A DNA stretch of 10,567 bases from an uncultured Acidiphilium sp. (GTDB lineage: Bacteria > Bacillota > Clostridia > Christensenellales > Borkfalkiaceae), in assembly GCA_902495325.1 (NCBI GenBank), contig CABUWK010000054.1, forward strand, positions 1-10,567, in the 5' to 3' direction. The notes beneath the pieces were generated by a model. The model did no database searches, was not told where the DNA came from, and saw only the letters and a list, made by a program, of their open reading frames with translations. The position numbers and the translations under genes are program-made. Positions 1-5,815 of this stretch are shown in pieces. How positions within the stretch are numbered: position 1 is the stretch's first letter; every line of letters starts with the position of its first letter.

Positions 1-128
1 ATGAAAGAGTAATCGTTGATAAGCAACTATAATCATAATCAAACCTGCAACTATTTCGTTCTTTCGGATAACCGTTTTTCTTTTTCGAAGAGGAGACAAC
101 TGCTTTCCGAGTCCGTTTTTCCTTCTGT

Positions 129-410
129 AGCCGGGAAAAATTCGGATTGGTTAAGCCTTAGCCGTGCCTTTTCCGTATCTTCCGGCAAATACTCGCTTGC
201 TGTACGAGGAAAGTACGGCTTCGCTCGTCTTTTCCGAAATCTATCGGAAAAATCACGGCTAAGGTGCTTCGCAGTTTTAAGCGTGCGGAAAGCCTATAAG
301 ACAAGGCATCCGAACGCGATCGTACTTTGGCGTACTATAAGTGAGGATAACGCAGTATTATGGGTTTTCCGTGCGCTTAAAACCTTGACAAATCCGAGTT
401 TTTCCCGGCT
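129..410 (+). ncRNA. Putative structured RNA or palindromic element: three-way junction of long helices
   Basis: Three helices can be drawn by hand. The outer helix pairs 129-155 with 384-410 (26 of 27 positions, one G-A mismatch at 149/390). Helix A pairs 156-175 with 245-264 (18 of 20) and continues imperfectly to a 7-bp tip, 199-205 with 213-219, around loop GAGGAAA. Helix B pairs 274-299 with 358-383 (26 contiguous pairs). The helices abut: 155 is followed directly by 156, and 383 directly by 384, leaving only 265-273 as linker. Six non-Watson-Crick positions in the outer helix and helix B (141/398, 152/387, 284/373, 285/372, 292/365, 295/362) are G-U on the plus strand but would be A-C on the minus strand; one position in helix A favours minus. 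That suggests a plus-strand RNA. I see no clear promoter and recognise no known RNA family. A non-autonomous palindromic mobile element is the main alternative. Confidence 0.5.
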
Positions 411-544
411 TCATCACCTTTTTCCGAGAACTCCGTTTATCCCCTGCGAGCTTTTTCAGTGCAATTGCTTATCGTACGCCCTTAGTCCTTAAGGGACGAA
501 GTCTTTATCGGTATTGAAACCTTCAGATTATATTTGTTTGTGGC

Positions 545-584
545 GTTTTCTTGTCTCTGTCAGCCCGTCTGGCAGGACGAAAAC
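545..584. repeat. Imperfect hairpin
   Basis: The arm beginning GTTTTC at 545 is complementary, with small bulges, to the arm ending GAAAAC at 584. The inner stem CTGTCA/TGGCAG has one G-U pair and closes on a short loop. It resembles the hairpins that follow in size and in position between genes. There is no T-run after it, so it is not a standard terminator. Just beyond it, 591-600 is a perfect 10-base palindrome (AATTGCAATT). Confidence 0.4.
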
Positions 585-629
585 TCGGAAAATTGCAATT
601 ACCGCACACTATCGGACCAAACACCGGAA

Positions 630-768
630 ATGCCATTCTCGTCATCCTAAGCCTGTCTGAAGAGAAACAATCAATTGGTTTTTGTCATCCTGAACCGACA
701 ATAATATCCTACCTGTGAAGGATCTCAAAAACCAATTGACAGACGAACGAAGGATCCGAGAATGGCAT
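630..768. repeat. Nested palindromic intergenic repeat, unit 1
   Basis: The outer arms ATGCCATTCTCG (630-641) and its exact complement (757-768) enclose a second perfect 13-base pair of arms, 672-684 and 726-738. Short motifs of the type GTCATCCTGA and GAAGGATCT lie inside the arms. These motifs are typical of the dispersed palindromic intergenic repeats found in many bacterial genomes; that assignment rests on motif memory, not on a search. There is no coding potential. Confidence 0.6.
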
Positions 769-786
769 GTTTTTATTTCTTCCCCC

Positions 787-850
787 TCACCTTTCTCAGA
801 TTCTTCCCGGGTCCGTCAGGCAAGCCGGGTCAGAATGACGAGAAAGGTGA
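787..850. repeat. Palindromic intergenic repeat, unit 2
   Basis: The perfect 11-base outer arms at 787-797 and 840-850 (TCACCTTTCTC and complement) surround an inner imperfect hairpin. The inner arms read ATTCTTCCCGG at 800-810 and CCGGGTCAGAAT at 825-836. The inner core resembles unit 1 in motif order (AGATTCTTC ... CAGAATGAC), while the outer arms are unrelated in sequence. Shared core and private outer stem are what one expects of one repeat family inserted at, or grown into, different target sequences. Confidence 0.55.
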
Positions 851-853
851 GCG

Positions 854-920
854 ATTGGTTTTTGTTACGCCCCGAAAGGACATAATGTAAAACCTACCGC
901 CCCTTGCAGAATCTCAAGGC
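854..920. repeat. Possible decayed repeat unit
   Basis: The 12 bases 854-865 (ATTGGTTTTTGT) repeat directly the left inner arm of unit 1 (674-685), and CAGAATCTC follows at about 907-915. No complementary right arm is present, so this looks like a half-unit or degraded copy. Confidence 0.3.
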
Positions 921-939
921 ATATCCCCGTAATTATAAT

Positions 940-1012
940 AAACCATATCATTTTGAGTTCCTTCCCGGGTATGCTTTTCCTGTAGGATCAGGATGACAAA
1001 ACGATATGGTTT
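940..1012. repeat. Palindromic intergenic repeat, unit 3
   Basis: Arms of 16 bases at 940-955 and 997-1012 match at 15 positions. The single difference is an A-C mismatch on the plus strand but a G-U pair on the minus strand, so any RNA form would favour minus. The core, read on the minus strand, begins GTCATCCTGA and ends GGAAGGAACTC, the same order of motifs as the other units. The unit lies just downstream of the DUF975 terminator. Confidence 0.55.
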
Positions 1013-1076
1013 TACACACTACAACCGAAAGAAAAGAAAATACCGATTGACAATAAAACGATATACGCAAACATGA

Positions 1077-1103
1077 AAAAACCGCCGGAGACCGACGGTT
1101 TTT
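1077..1103 (-). terminator. Rho-independent terminator of the DUF975 gene
   Basis: Read on the minus strand, arms AAAAACCGTCGG and CCGGCGGTTTTT pair over 12 positions (one G-U) around a 3-base loop, and the T-run continues beyond the stem. On the plus strand the wobble becomes a C-A mismatch, so minus is the working orientation. It starts about 40 bases after the DUF975 stop codon. A second small GC hairpin (CGGGG/CCCCG, 1119-1135) lies between stop and terminator and would have a T-run on the plus strand. Confidence 0.85.
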
Positions 1104-1145
1104 ATCTACAAGATTACCCGGGGAATCAAGCCCCGCCTTTTTCGA

Positions 1146-1790
1146 TCAGGCGTTTGCTTCCCCTTCGCTTTCCTGCGCGGGAGCGGCTTCAACCTGCGGC
1201 GGATTCATTTCCGCGTCCAGAGCAAGATAGAAGTTCGCGCGAGCCATCTGATGATAAGGGATCACGAACAGAACGCCGATCCCGAGGCAAAGCGCACCGA
1301 GAAGATACCAGCCAATGAAGGACAGGTCAAGGCAGAAAAGCTGCATTTTATGTCCGTTCATCATGTTTTTGCTTTCGTCAAGGCAAACTTTCCAATCTTT
1401 ACCGGGCTGTTTCTGCTGAAGATAGGTAGCCATGCCGTAAGAATAAGTCTTAACGATTCCGGGGATCAGGAAAAGCAAACTCCAGAGAGCAATGAACAGA
1501 CTTTTCAGAAACCCAAGCAGAAAAACCTGACCGTAGTTTTCGGTAAAACCGACGATAAGATCGGAGAAATTGACATCTTCCCTCGTCTGCACACGTTTCA
1601 CCGTTATGCGGACGCCTGCGTAATCAATGGGACCGAGCAAAAGAAGAGCGCCGACAACCGTATAGCTTGCCGCACCCGTTACAAGGTCAAGAATCAGAAA
1701 GACCAGAAGCATCATCAACCACGGAGTTTTGAAAATTCCGTTGTCAAGCTGATCGCGCGCGTTGGCGCGAAGTTCCGTGTTAGAAACCAT
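1146..1790 (-). CDS. DUF975 family integral membrane protein
   Basis: A 214-residue membrane protein that I assign to DUF975, a Gram-positive family of multi-pass proteins of unknown function. Visible support: about four hydrophobic stretches (roughly residues 25-58, 88-112, 150-178 and part of the tail) and the characteristic block around 139-163, with SKNMMNGHK then DLSFIGW. This is followed by a glycine-rich membrane segment and PYHQMARANFY near 179-188. The C-terminal 20 or so residues are polar, acidic and low complexity. I chose ATG at 1790 rather than an in-frame ATG at 1862. The former has a GAGGGAAC ribosome binding site six bases upstream and lies about 90 bases after a promoter; the extra 24 residues are Arg-rich and unlike the family. 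The gene is monocistronic, with its own promoter and terminator. The family call is firm; the function is unknown. Confidence 0.85.
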   Translation of the reverse strand: MVSNTELRANARDQLDNGIFKTPWLMMLLVFLILDLVTGAASYTVVGALLLLGPIDYAGVRITVKRVQTREDVNFSDLIVGFTENYGQVFLLGFLKSLFIALWSLLFLIPGIVKTYSYGMATYLQQKQPGKDWKVCLDESKNMMNGHKMQLFCLDLSFIGWYLLGALCLGIGVLFVIPYHQMARANFYLALDAEMNPPQVEAAPAQESEGEANA

Positions 1791-1888
1791 AAAAGTTCCC
1801 TCTCTATAAAAAATTTCTCGAACGTTTCCGGAGCGGCATCGCGCAAACACATAAAAACGCAACCGTCCGCCATCCGACGTCCTTGTTA

Positions 1889-1917
1889 ATTATACGCTAA
1901 TTTTTCACACATTGCAA
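1889..1917 (-). promoter_or_regulatory. Sigma-A-type promoter for the DUF975 gene
   Basis: On the minus strand, TTGCAA (1917-1912), a 17-base spacer and a perfect TATAAT (1894-1889) form a near-consensus promoter. Transcription would begin near 1882 and give a leader of about 90 bases before the ATG at 1790. Confidence 0.8.
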
Positions 1918-1966
1918 TCTTTTGGGGAACAAATCCGGAAATAAACCGCTTTTCTTTTTTTCCGTA

Positions 1967-3151
1967 TTATTTGTAGTCCACGTTGATTTTAGCGCGCAGT
2001 TTCGGGTCCGTCTTTTTCAGCGCGGCGTCGATCTGGTCTTCAATCTCATGCGGGGTAAGCTTCGTATCGTAAGGAACGACTACGTCGAAAATCAGGTTCG
2101 TGTGCGTATCTCCTTCGTTCATGCGGAAGTCGTGCAGGGTAAATTCCGGACGGATCTCGGAAACGATTTCCACGCACTTCTTCTTCAGCTCCGACAACCT
2201 TTTGCTCGTAGTGATCACGGGGTCCATGTGAATAGTCGTTTTGCAGTTGAACTTCTGCTCGATGCCGTGTTCGATGTTGTCGATCACGTCGTGCATCTGC
2301 AGAATATCGCCTTCGGCGGGGACTTCCACATGCAGCGTGATCATTTTTCTGCCCGGACCGTAATCGTGAACGACAAGGTCGTGCACGCCGATCACAAGCT
2401 CATTAAAATGCAGAGCATAGTCGGCTACCTCTTTGCAGAATTCGGGATCCGGAGCTTCCCCCATCAGAAGATCCACGACCGACCGCATGGACTGAATCCC
2501 CGCAAAAGCGATAAACAGAGAAACCGCAACGCCCGCATAACCGTCGATCGGAACGCTTTCGAAAAAACGGGAAAGCACGGCGCAGAGGAGAACGACGGCG
2601 GTCGCGACGCAATCGGAAAGAGAATCCGCGGCGGTCGCTTTCATCGCGGCGGAATTCAGGCGTTTGCCGAGATCCCGGTTAAAAACAGCCATCCACCCTT
2701 TCACGAAAATGGAAAAGACAAGCACGCCGATCGTGACGAAAAAAGTCGCTTCGGAAGAATACACGGTCGCTTCCCCCGCAACGATTTTTTTCACCGAACC
2801 GATGAGCAGTTGCACCGCAACGATCAGGATGACCGCGGAAACGGCAAGCCCCGCAAAATATTCCGTTCTCCCGTGCCCGAACGGATGCCCTTTGTCCGGC
2901 TTTTTGGCAGACATTTTGAACCCGATCAGGGTGATGACGGAAGACCCGGCGTCGGAAAGGTTGTTCACGCCGTCCGAAAGGACGGAGATCGCCCCCGTGA
3001 GCGCGCCGACGACGATCTTCGCCGCGCATAGAATATAGTTTAAAATAATCCCCGTCACGCCCGAAAGTCTTCCGTAAGATTCGCGCACGACGGGGTCGTT
3101 TACGTTATCGGCGTTTTTAACAAAACGCCTTACCATTTTATCGAACATCAT
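1967..3151 (-). CDS. Cation diffusion facilitator (CDF) family transporter, possibly Mn2+-type
   Basis: A 394-residue CDF exporter, which would move a divalent metal ion out of the cytoplasm in exchange for protons. Membrane segments cover roughly residues 30-220. A cytoplasmic ferredoxin-like domain follows, and the C-terminus is longer than in FieF. Family marks are LSDGVNNLSDA in helix 2 (60-68), HPFGHGR after it (89-95) and ADSLSDC in helix 5 (175-181). Aligned by eye to E. coli FieF, the transport-site residues D45, D49, H153 and D157 become N63, D67, D176 and D180. An Asn-Asp-Asp-Asp set is what I associate with manganese exporters of the MntE type, so Mn2+ is my inferred substrate. The start overlaps the patatin stop (ATGA, 3148-3151), with a second ATG immediately after, so translation is probably coupled. 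It is the last gene of the probable operon. Family call sure, metal unsure. Confidence 0.9.
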   Translation of the reverse strand: MMFDKMVRRFVKNADNVNDPVVRESYGRLSGVTGIILNYILCAAKIVVGALTGAISVLSDGVNNLSDAGSSVITLIGFKMSAKKPDKGHPFGHGRTEYFAGLAVSAVILIVAVQLLIGSVKKIVAGEATVYSSEATFFVTIGVLVFSIFVKGWMAVFNRDLGKRLNSAAMKATAADSLSDCVATAVVLLCAVLSRFFESVPIDGYAGVAVSLFIAFAGIQSMRSVVDLLMGEAPDPEFCKEVADYALHFNELVIGVHDLVVHDYGPGRKMITLHVEVPAEGDILQMHDVIDNIEHGIEQKFNCKTTIHMDPVITTSKRLSELKKKCVEIVSEIRPEFTLHDFRMNEGDTHTNLIFDVVVPYDTKLTPHEIEDQIDAALKKTDPKLRAKINVDYK

Positions 3152-3927
3152 TGCAACAGAGCCGCGATCTCTTCCGCATGGGAAATGCCGAGCTCATACC
3201 CCTTTTCATAAGCTTTTTCGAGATTTTTTACGACATACTGGCTCATCGAGCCGAGTTCCGGCATCAGAAGAAGATCGTAATCGTTCCGTTTGTAACTCGC
3301 AGACGTATTCGACCAGTCTACCGCATCGATCACCCGTAAGGCGAACGTGATGAGATTTTTATCGTTATAGTGTTTGCGAAGCTTCCCGAGAACGTCCACC
3401 CCGACGATCACGTCCGCCCCCATTTTTTTCACCGCTTCGTAAGGCATACGGCAGGCAACGCCGCCGTCCACAAGCAGTTTATCGTCCATCGCAACGGGGG
3501 TAAACACGAGGGGAATGGAAGAACTCGCCCGGACGCACGGCGCGACTTTTCCTTCCGAAAACCATACCGTTTTCCCTTTGTTGATATCAAACGCATTGCA
3601 CATGAAAGGAATTTTCAGTTCTTCAAACGTAACGTCTCCGAAAAGCCCGTCCACAAGCTTCGTCATTTTTGCCGTTTTCAATATGGCTTTCGAGGTAAGC
3701 GGCGTGATGTTCAGATCGATAATGTCTTTGCCTTTCAGCGTTTTCACCATTTCGAACATTTCGTCGGGCGTCATCCCTTTGGCGTAAAGCCCGCCGACGA
3801 CAGATCCCATGGAACACCCCGCAATGCAATACGGCTTGACGCCGTGCTCGTCCAGAGCTTTTAAAAAACCGATATGGGCGATCCCGCGGGAACCGCCCGA
3901 ACCGAGTACAAGTCCTAATTTTTTCAT
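3148..3927 (-). CDS. Patatin-like phospholipase family protein (RssA/YchK-like)
   Basis: A 259-residue patatin-fold serine hydrolase, expected to act as a lipid acyl hydrolase with a Ser-Asp dyad in the cytoplasm or at the membrane. The oxyanion-hole loop GSGGSRG is at residues 9-15. The nucleophile elbow G-C-S-M-G places Ser39 as catalytic serine, and the DGG motif places Asp154 as its partner. Length and motif spacing fit the small single-domain bacterial group. I chose ATG at 3927, not the in-frame ATG at 3957. GGGAGG lies six bases before it, and the protein then begins MKKLGLVLGSGGSRG as its relatives do. It follows the CNNM-type transporter gene after 180 bases and overlaps the CDF gene by four. 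No signal peptide is visible. The physiological substrate cannot be told from sequence. Confidence 0.9.
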   Translation of the reverse strand: MKKLGLVLGSGGSRGIAHIGFLKALDEHGVKPYCIAGCSMGSVVGGLYAKGMTPDEMFEMVKTLKGKDIIDLNITPLTSKAILKTAKMTKLVDGLFGDVTFEELKIPFMCNAFDINKGKTVWFSEGKVAPCVRASSSIPLVFTPVAMDDKLLVDGGVACRMPYEAVKKMGADVIVGVDVLGKLRKHYNDKNLITFALRVIDAVDWSNTSASYKRNDYDLLLMPELGSMSQYVVKNLEKAYEKGYELGISHAEEIAALLQ

Positions 3928-3969
3928 AAAAGCCTCCCTTATGCCGGTCTTAGCCACAGGTGATTGTGC

Positions 3970-4071
3970 TTGAACTCCGTCAAACCTTAAAACCGCCTTT
4001 TTGCCCGTTGCGGTTAGCCGAGAGAGATTTGAACTCCATCAAGCCTTAAAGCCGGCTTTTTGCCCGTTGCG
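3970..4071 (-). repeat. Two-copy 43-bp repeat in the transporter-patatin gap
   Basis: Bases 3970-4012 and 4029-4071 match at 39 of 43 positions, offset by 59 bases. On the minus (transcribed) strand each copy runs CGCAACGGGCAAAAAG ... GGAGTTCAA and is followed more loosely by GGCTAA, so the true unit may be 59-65 bases. The centre of the upstream copy contains the palindrome AAAGCCGGCTTT (4048-4059); the other copy has lost that symmetry. Lying in the leader of the patatin gene inside the probable operon, it could act in RNA processing, attenuation or simply be a tandem duplication. Confidence 0.6.
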
Positions 4072-4107
4072 ACAAAACGCTTTGCGAAGGGAAAACAGAC
4101 GGAAAAC

Positions 4108-5382
4108 TCAGTCTTCCTCTTCTTCGTCTTCCTTCGGCAGGATCGTCACCCTGATCTCGAGAACCTTTTTCAGGTTTCGTTTCGTAACTTCTATTTTTAA
4201 ATTGTTATAATCGAAAGAATAGCCGATGGGCGGAATGTCCCCGCACTTTTCGATGATCCACCCGCTCACGGTGTTCGATTCGCTCTCCTCGTCTTCGTCC
4301 TGCGAGAAAAGCTCGAAAAAGTCCGCCAGTTCGGCGTTTCCGTCCACAAGGTATGTGGTATCGTCCAGTTTATTGAAATAATCCACGACCTCGTCGTGTT
4401 CGTCCCAGATCTCGCCGACAAGTTCTTCGAGGATATCTTCCAGCGTAACGATGCCGAGCGTTCCGCCGTACTCGTCCACCACGACGGCAAGGTGCACTTT
4501 CTGCCGCTGCATGCTTCTGAGAAGAACGGATATGCGCATGTGCTCGGTCGCAAGAGCAACGGAAGTCACGATGCCGCGGATGTTCGTTTCCCCTTTGGTG
4601 CGGGCGGCGTAAAAGTCTTTTTCATGGATCATACCGACAACGGAATCGATGCTGCCTTTATAGACGGGAAGCCTGGAAAAACCGTGCTCGAGGAAAGTTT
4701 TCTGAATTTCTTCCATCGGACTGTCGATATCCACGGCGATCACGTTCACGCGCGGAACGAGAATATCGCCCACTTCCGATTCGTTGAACTCGATCGCGCT
4801 GGAGATCAGATCGGTCTCGTTTTTATCGAGCGTACCGTCCTCTCCCGCTTCTTCCACGTATGTAAGCAACTCTTCTTCGGTGATCACGTCGTCGTTTTTG
4901 AAACGGAAAATCTTTTTCAGAAGGGCTTTCCACCCCGTGAAGATCATCGTCAGCGGATAAAGGATCACAATGAAGAAAGAAAGGGGATAACTGACGGCGC
5001 ACGCGAATTTTTCGGGCATTTCTTTGGCGACCGTTTTCGGGGTGATCTCCCCGAATATCAGAACGAGCACGGTCATGACCGCCGTCGAAACGGTTGCCGA
5101 AACGCTTTCGTTTCTGATCAGAATCGCAAACAAAAGGGTCGCGACGGTCGTCGCGGTGATATTCACGATATTGTTTCCGATCAGGATGGTAAATAAAAGC
5201 CTGTCGTAATTTTCCGAAAGCTTATAAGCGCGGCGCACGGTCGCGCTGCCGTTTTCGAGCTGAGTTTTCAGCCTTGCTTTGTTGAGAGAAGAGAATGCCG
5301 TTTCCGTTGCGGAGAAAAATGCCGATAATAAAATCAATACTACAAGTAAGATCACATATATCGGTATACTGTCCGGGTCCAT
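4108..5382 (-). CDS. CNNM/HlyC-CorC family transporter (DUF21 + CBS pair + CorC_HlyC domain)
   Basis: A 424-residue membrane protein of the family once called hemolysin C, now linked to Mg2+/Co2+ (and more generally divalent cation) transport. Domains in order: an N-terminal DUF21/CNNM membrane domain of about residues 5-160 with FSATETAFSSL (23-33), GNNIVN (69-74) and EITPKTVAKE (112-121); a CBS pair at about 205-325, the second ending in DEYGGTLGIVTLEDILEELVG; and a CorC_HlyC domain at about 335-415, followed by an acidic tail. Length is typical. The ATG at 5382 follows AAGGAG by six bases and lies behind a near-consensus promoter, so it should be the first gene of the operon with the patatin and CDF genes. 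Adenine-nucleotide control through the CBS domains is a family property, not seen here. The transported ion cannot be read from sequence. Confidence 0.92.
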   Translation of the reverse strand: MDPDSIPIYVILLVVLILLSAFFSATETAFSSLNKARLKTQLENGSATVRRAYKLSENYDRLLFTILIGNNIVNITATTVATLLFAILIRNESVSATVSTAVMTVLVLIFGEITPKTVAKEMPEKFACAVSYPLSFFIVILYPLTMIFTGWKALLKKIFRFKNDDVITEEELLTYVEEAGEDGTLDKNETDLISSAIEFNESEVGDILVPRVNVIAVDIDSPMEEIQKTFLEHGFSRLPVYKGSIDSVVGMIHEKDFYAARTKGETNIRGIVTSVALATEHMRISVLLRSMQRQKVHLAVVVDEYGGTLGIVTLEDILEELVGEIWDEHDEVVDYFNKLDDTTYLVDGNAELADFFELFSQDEDEESESNTVSGWIIEKCGDIPPIGYSFDYNNLKIEVTKRNLKKVLEIRVTILPKEDEEEED

Positions 5383-5456
5383 AAAAAACTCCTTATCTTT
5401 TCTTTCCGTATTCCCGTTTTTATTCTGCGGGAAAACGCGGAAATTTATTGCTTTCT

Positions 5457-5485
5457 ATTATACCATATTCCGTTTGATTTGTAAA
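5457..5485 (-). promoter_or_regulatory. Sigma-A-type promoter for the transporter-patatin-CDF operon
   Basis: On the minus strand TTTACA (5485-5480), a 17-base spacer and a perfect TATAAT (5462-5457). The start site would be near 5450, giving a leader of about 65 bases to the ATG at 5382. Between this promoter and the DXS-like one (5486-5707) I see only A+T-rich sequence and the hairpin at 5632-5654. Confidence 0.8.
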
Positions 5486-5631
5486 TGACTTTTTGTTAAA
5501 ATTACGATAAAAAATATATTCCGGAAAACCGCTTTTCATCCCAACCCGAAAGAAATCGCCGCAGAAAAATAACAACCCATCGCAAAAACACACTGTTAAT
5601 CGGCTTATAGGCAAACTTTTTACCGGATAAC

Positions 5632-5654
5632 AAAAAAACGCAGCCCAAACTGCG
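5632..5654 (-). terminator. Terminator-like hairpin pointing toward the minus strand, between divergent promoters
   Basis: On the minus strand the stem CGCAG/CTGCG (5654-5650 with 5643-5639) closes a six-base loop and is followed at once by seven T (5638-5632). The stem is short, but the layout is that of an intrinsic terminator. No minus-strand gene ends here, so it may end an antisense or small transcript, or be chance. Confidence 0.3.
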
Positions 5655-5707
5655 CCCGCGCTTTTATGAAAAGAAAATAAAAGAGAAAACCCCGTTTCCC
5701 CCTTTGC

Positions 5708-5736
5708 TTGACAAAAAACGAAAAAAGTATTATTCT
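5708..5736 (+). promoter_or_regulatory. Sigma-A-type promoter for the DXS-like gene
   Basis: A perfect TTGACA at 5708-5713 is followed after 17 bases by TATTCT (5731-5736); TATTAT at 5729-5734 is an alternative with a 15-base spacer. The leader to the ATG at 5816 is about 70 bases and contains a GC-rich imperfect hairpin (5753-5759 with 5774-5780, centre CCGCCGGCGG), too small to call a riboswitch. Confidence 0.75.
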
Positions 5737-5815
5737 TTGTTTATAAAAAGGAAGGAAGCGGAACCGCCGGCGGGCTTCTTCTTTCCCGTAAAACACTAAA
5801 AGGAGAAACGGATCT

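Larger units (their letters stand above)
1..1075. other. Gene-free, palindrome-rich intergenic region
   Basis: I find no credible gene here. The one long reading frame (about 16-492, plus) starts at TTG without a clear ribosome binding site and runs straight through long inverted repeats, so it is probably fortuitous. The stretch is instead dense in inverted repeats: a nested structure at 129-410, a hairpin at 545-584 and a series of palindromic units at 630-1012, listed separately. Weaker complementarity continues outside the nested structure: the 9 bases 18-26 are complementary to 465-473, and 66-74 largely to 434-442, so the first element may really span about 18-473. Bases 485-544 and 601-629 show nothing I can name. 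Confidence 0.7.

Noticed and set aside
199..219. GAGGAAAGT resembles the conserved start of bacterial RNase P RNA
   Set aside because: Only this short stretch matches; it is the loop of the helix A tip, and no other conserved RNase P motif is found around it.
545..1012. CRISPR array
   Set aside because: The repeats are unequal in length, nested and palindromic, spaced irregularly, and lack constant direct repeats with uniform spacers; no cas gene is present.
1251..1889. Long plus-strand frame over the DUF975 gene
   Set aside because: Basic, low-complexity product with no ribosome binding site; it lies antisense to a gene with clear family motifs, promoter and terminator.
1918..1966. Possible terminator after the CDF gene (CGGAAA ... 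TTTCCG)
   Set aside because: Short A+T-rich arms with a wide loop and no proper T-run on the minus strand; transcription may stop elsewhere or read on.
1922..3031. Very long plus-strand frame antisense to the CDF gene
   Set aside because: His/Arg/Phe-rich translation typical of the complement of a membrane-protein gene; the minus-strand CDF motifs are unambiguous.
4029..4071. tRNA-like T-arm text suggesting a tRNA gene fragment
   Set aside because: Only the T-arm-like part is seen; the stem has a mismatch, and no anticodon arm, D arm or complete acceptor stem can be built.
4396..5196. Long plus-strand frame antisense to the CNNM-type transporter
   Set aside because: His/Arg/Asp-rich mirror of a well-recognised CBS-domain protein, with no start signals.
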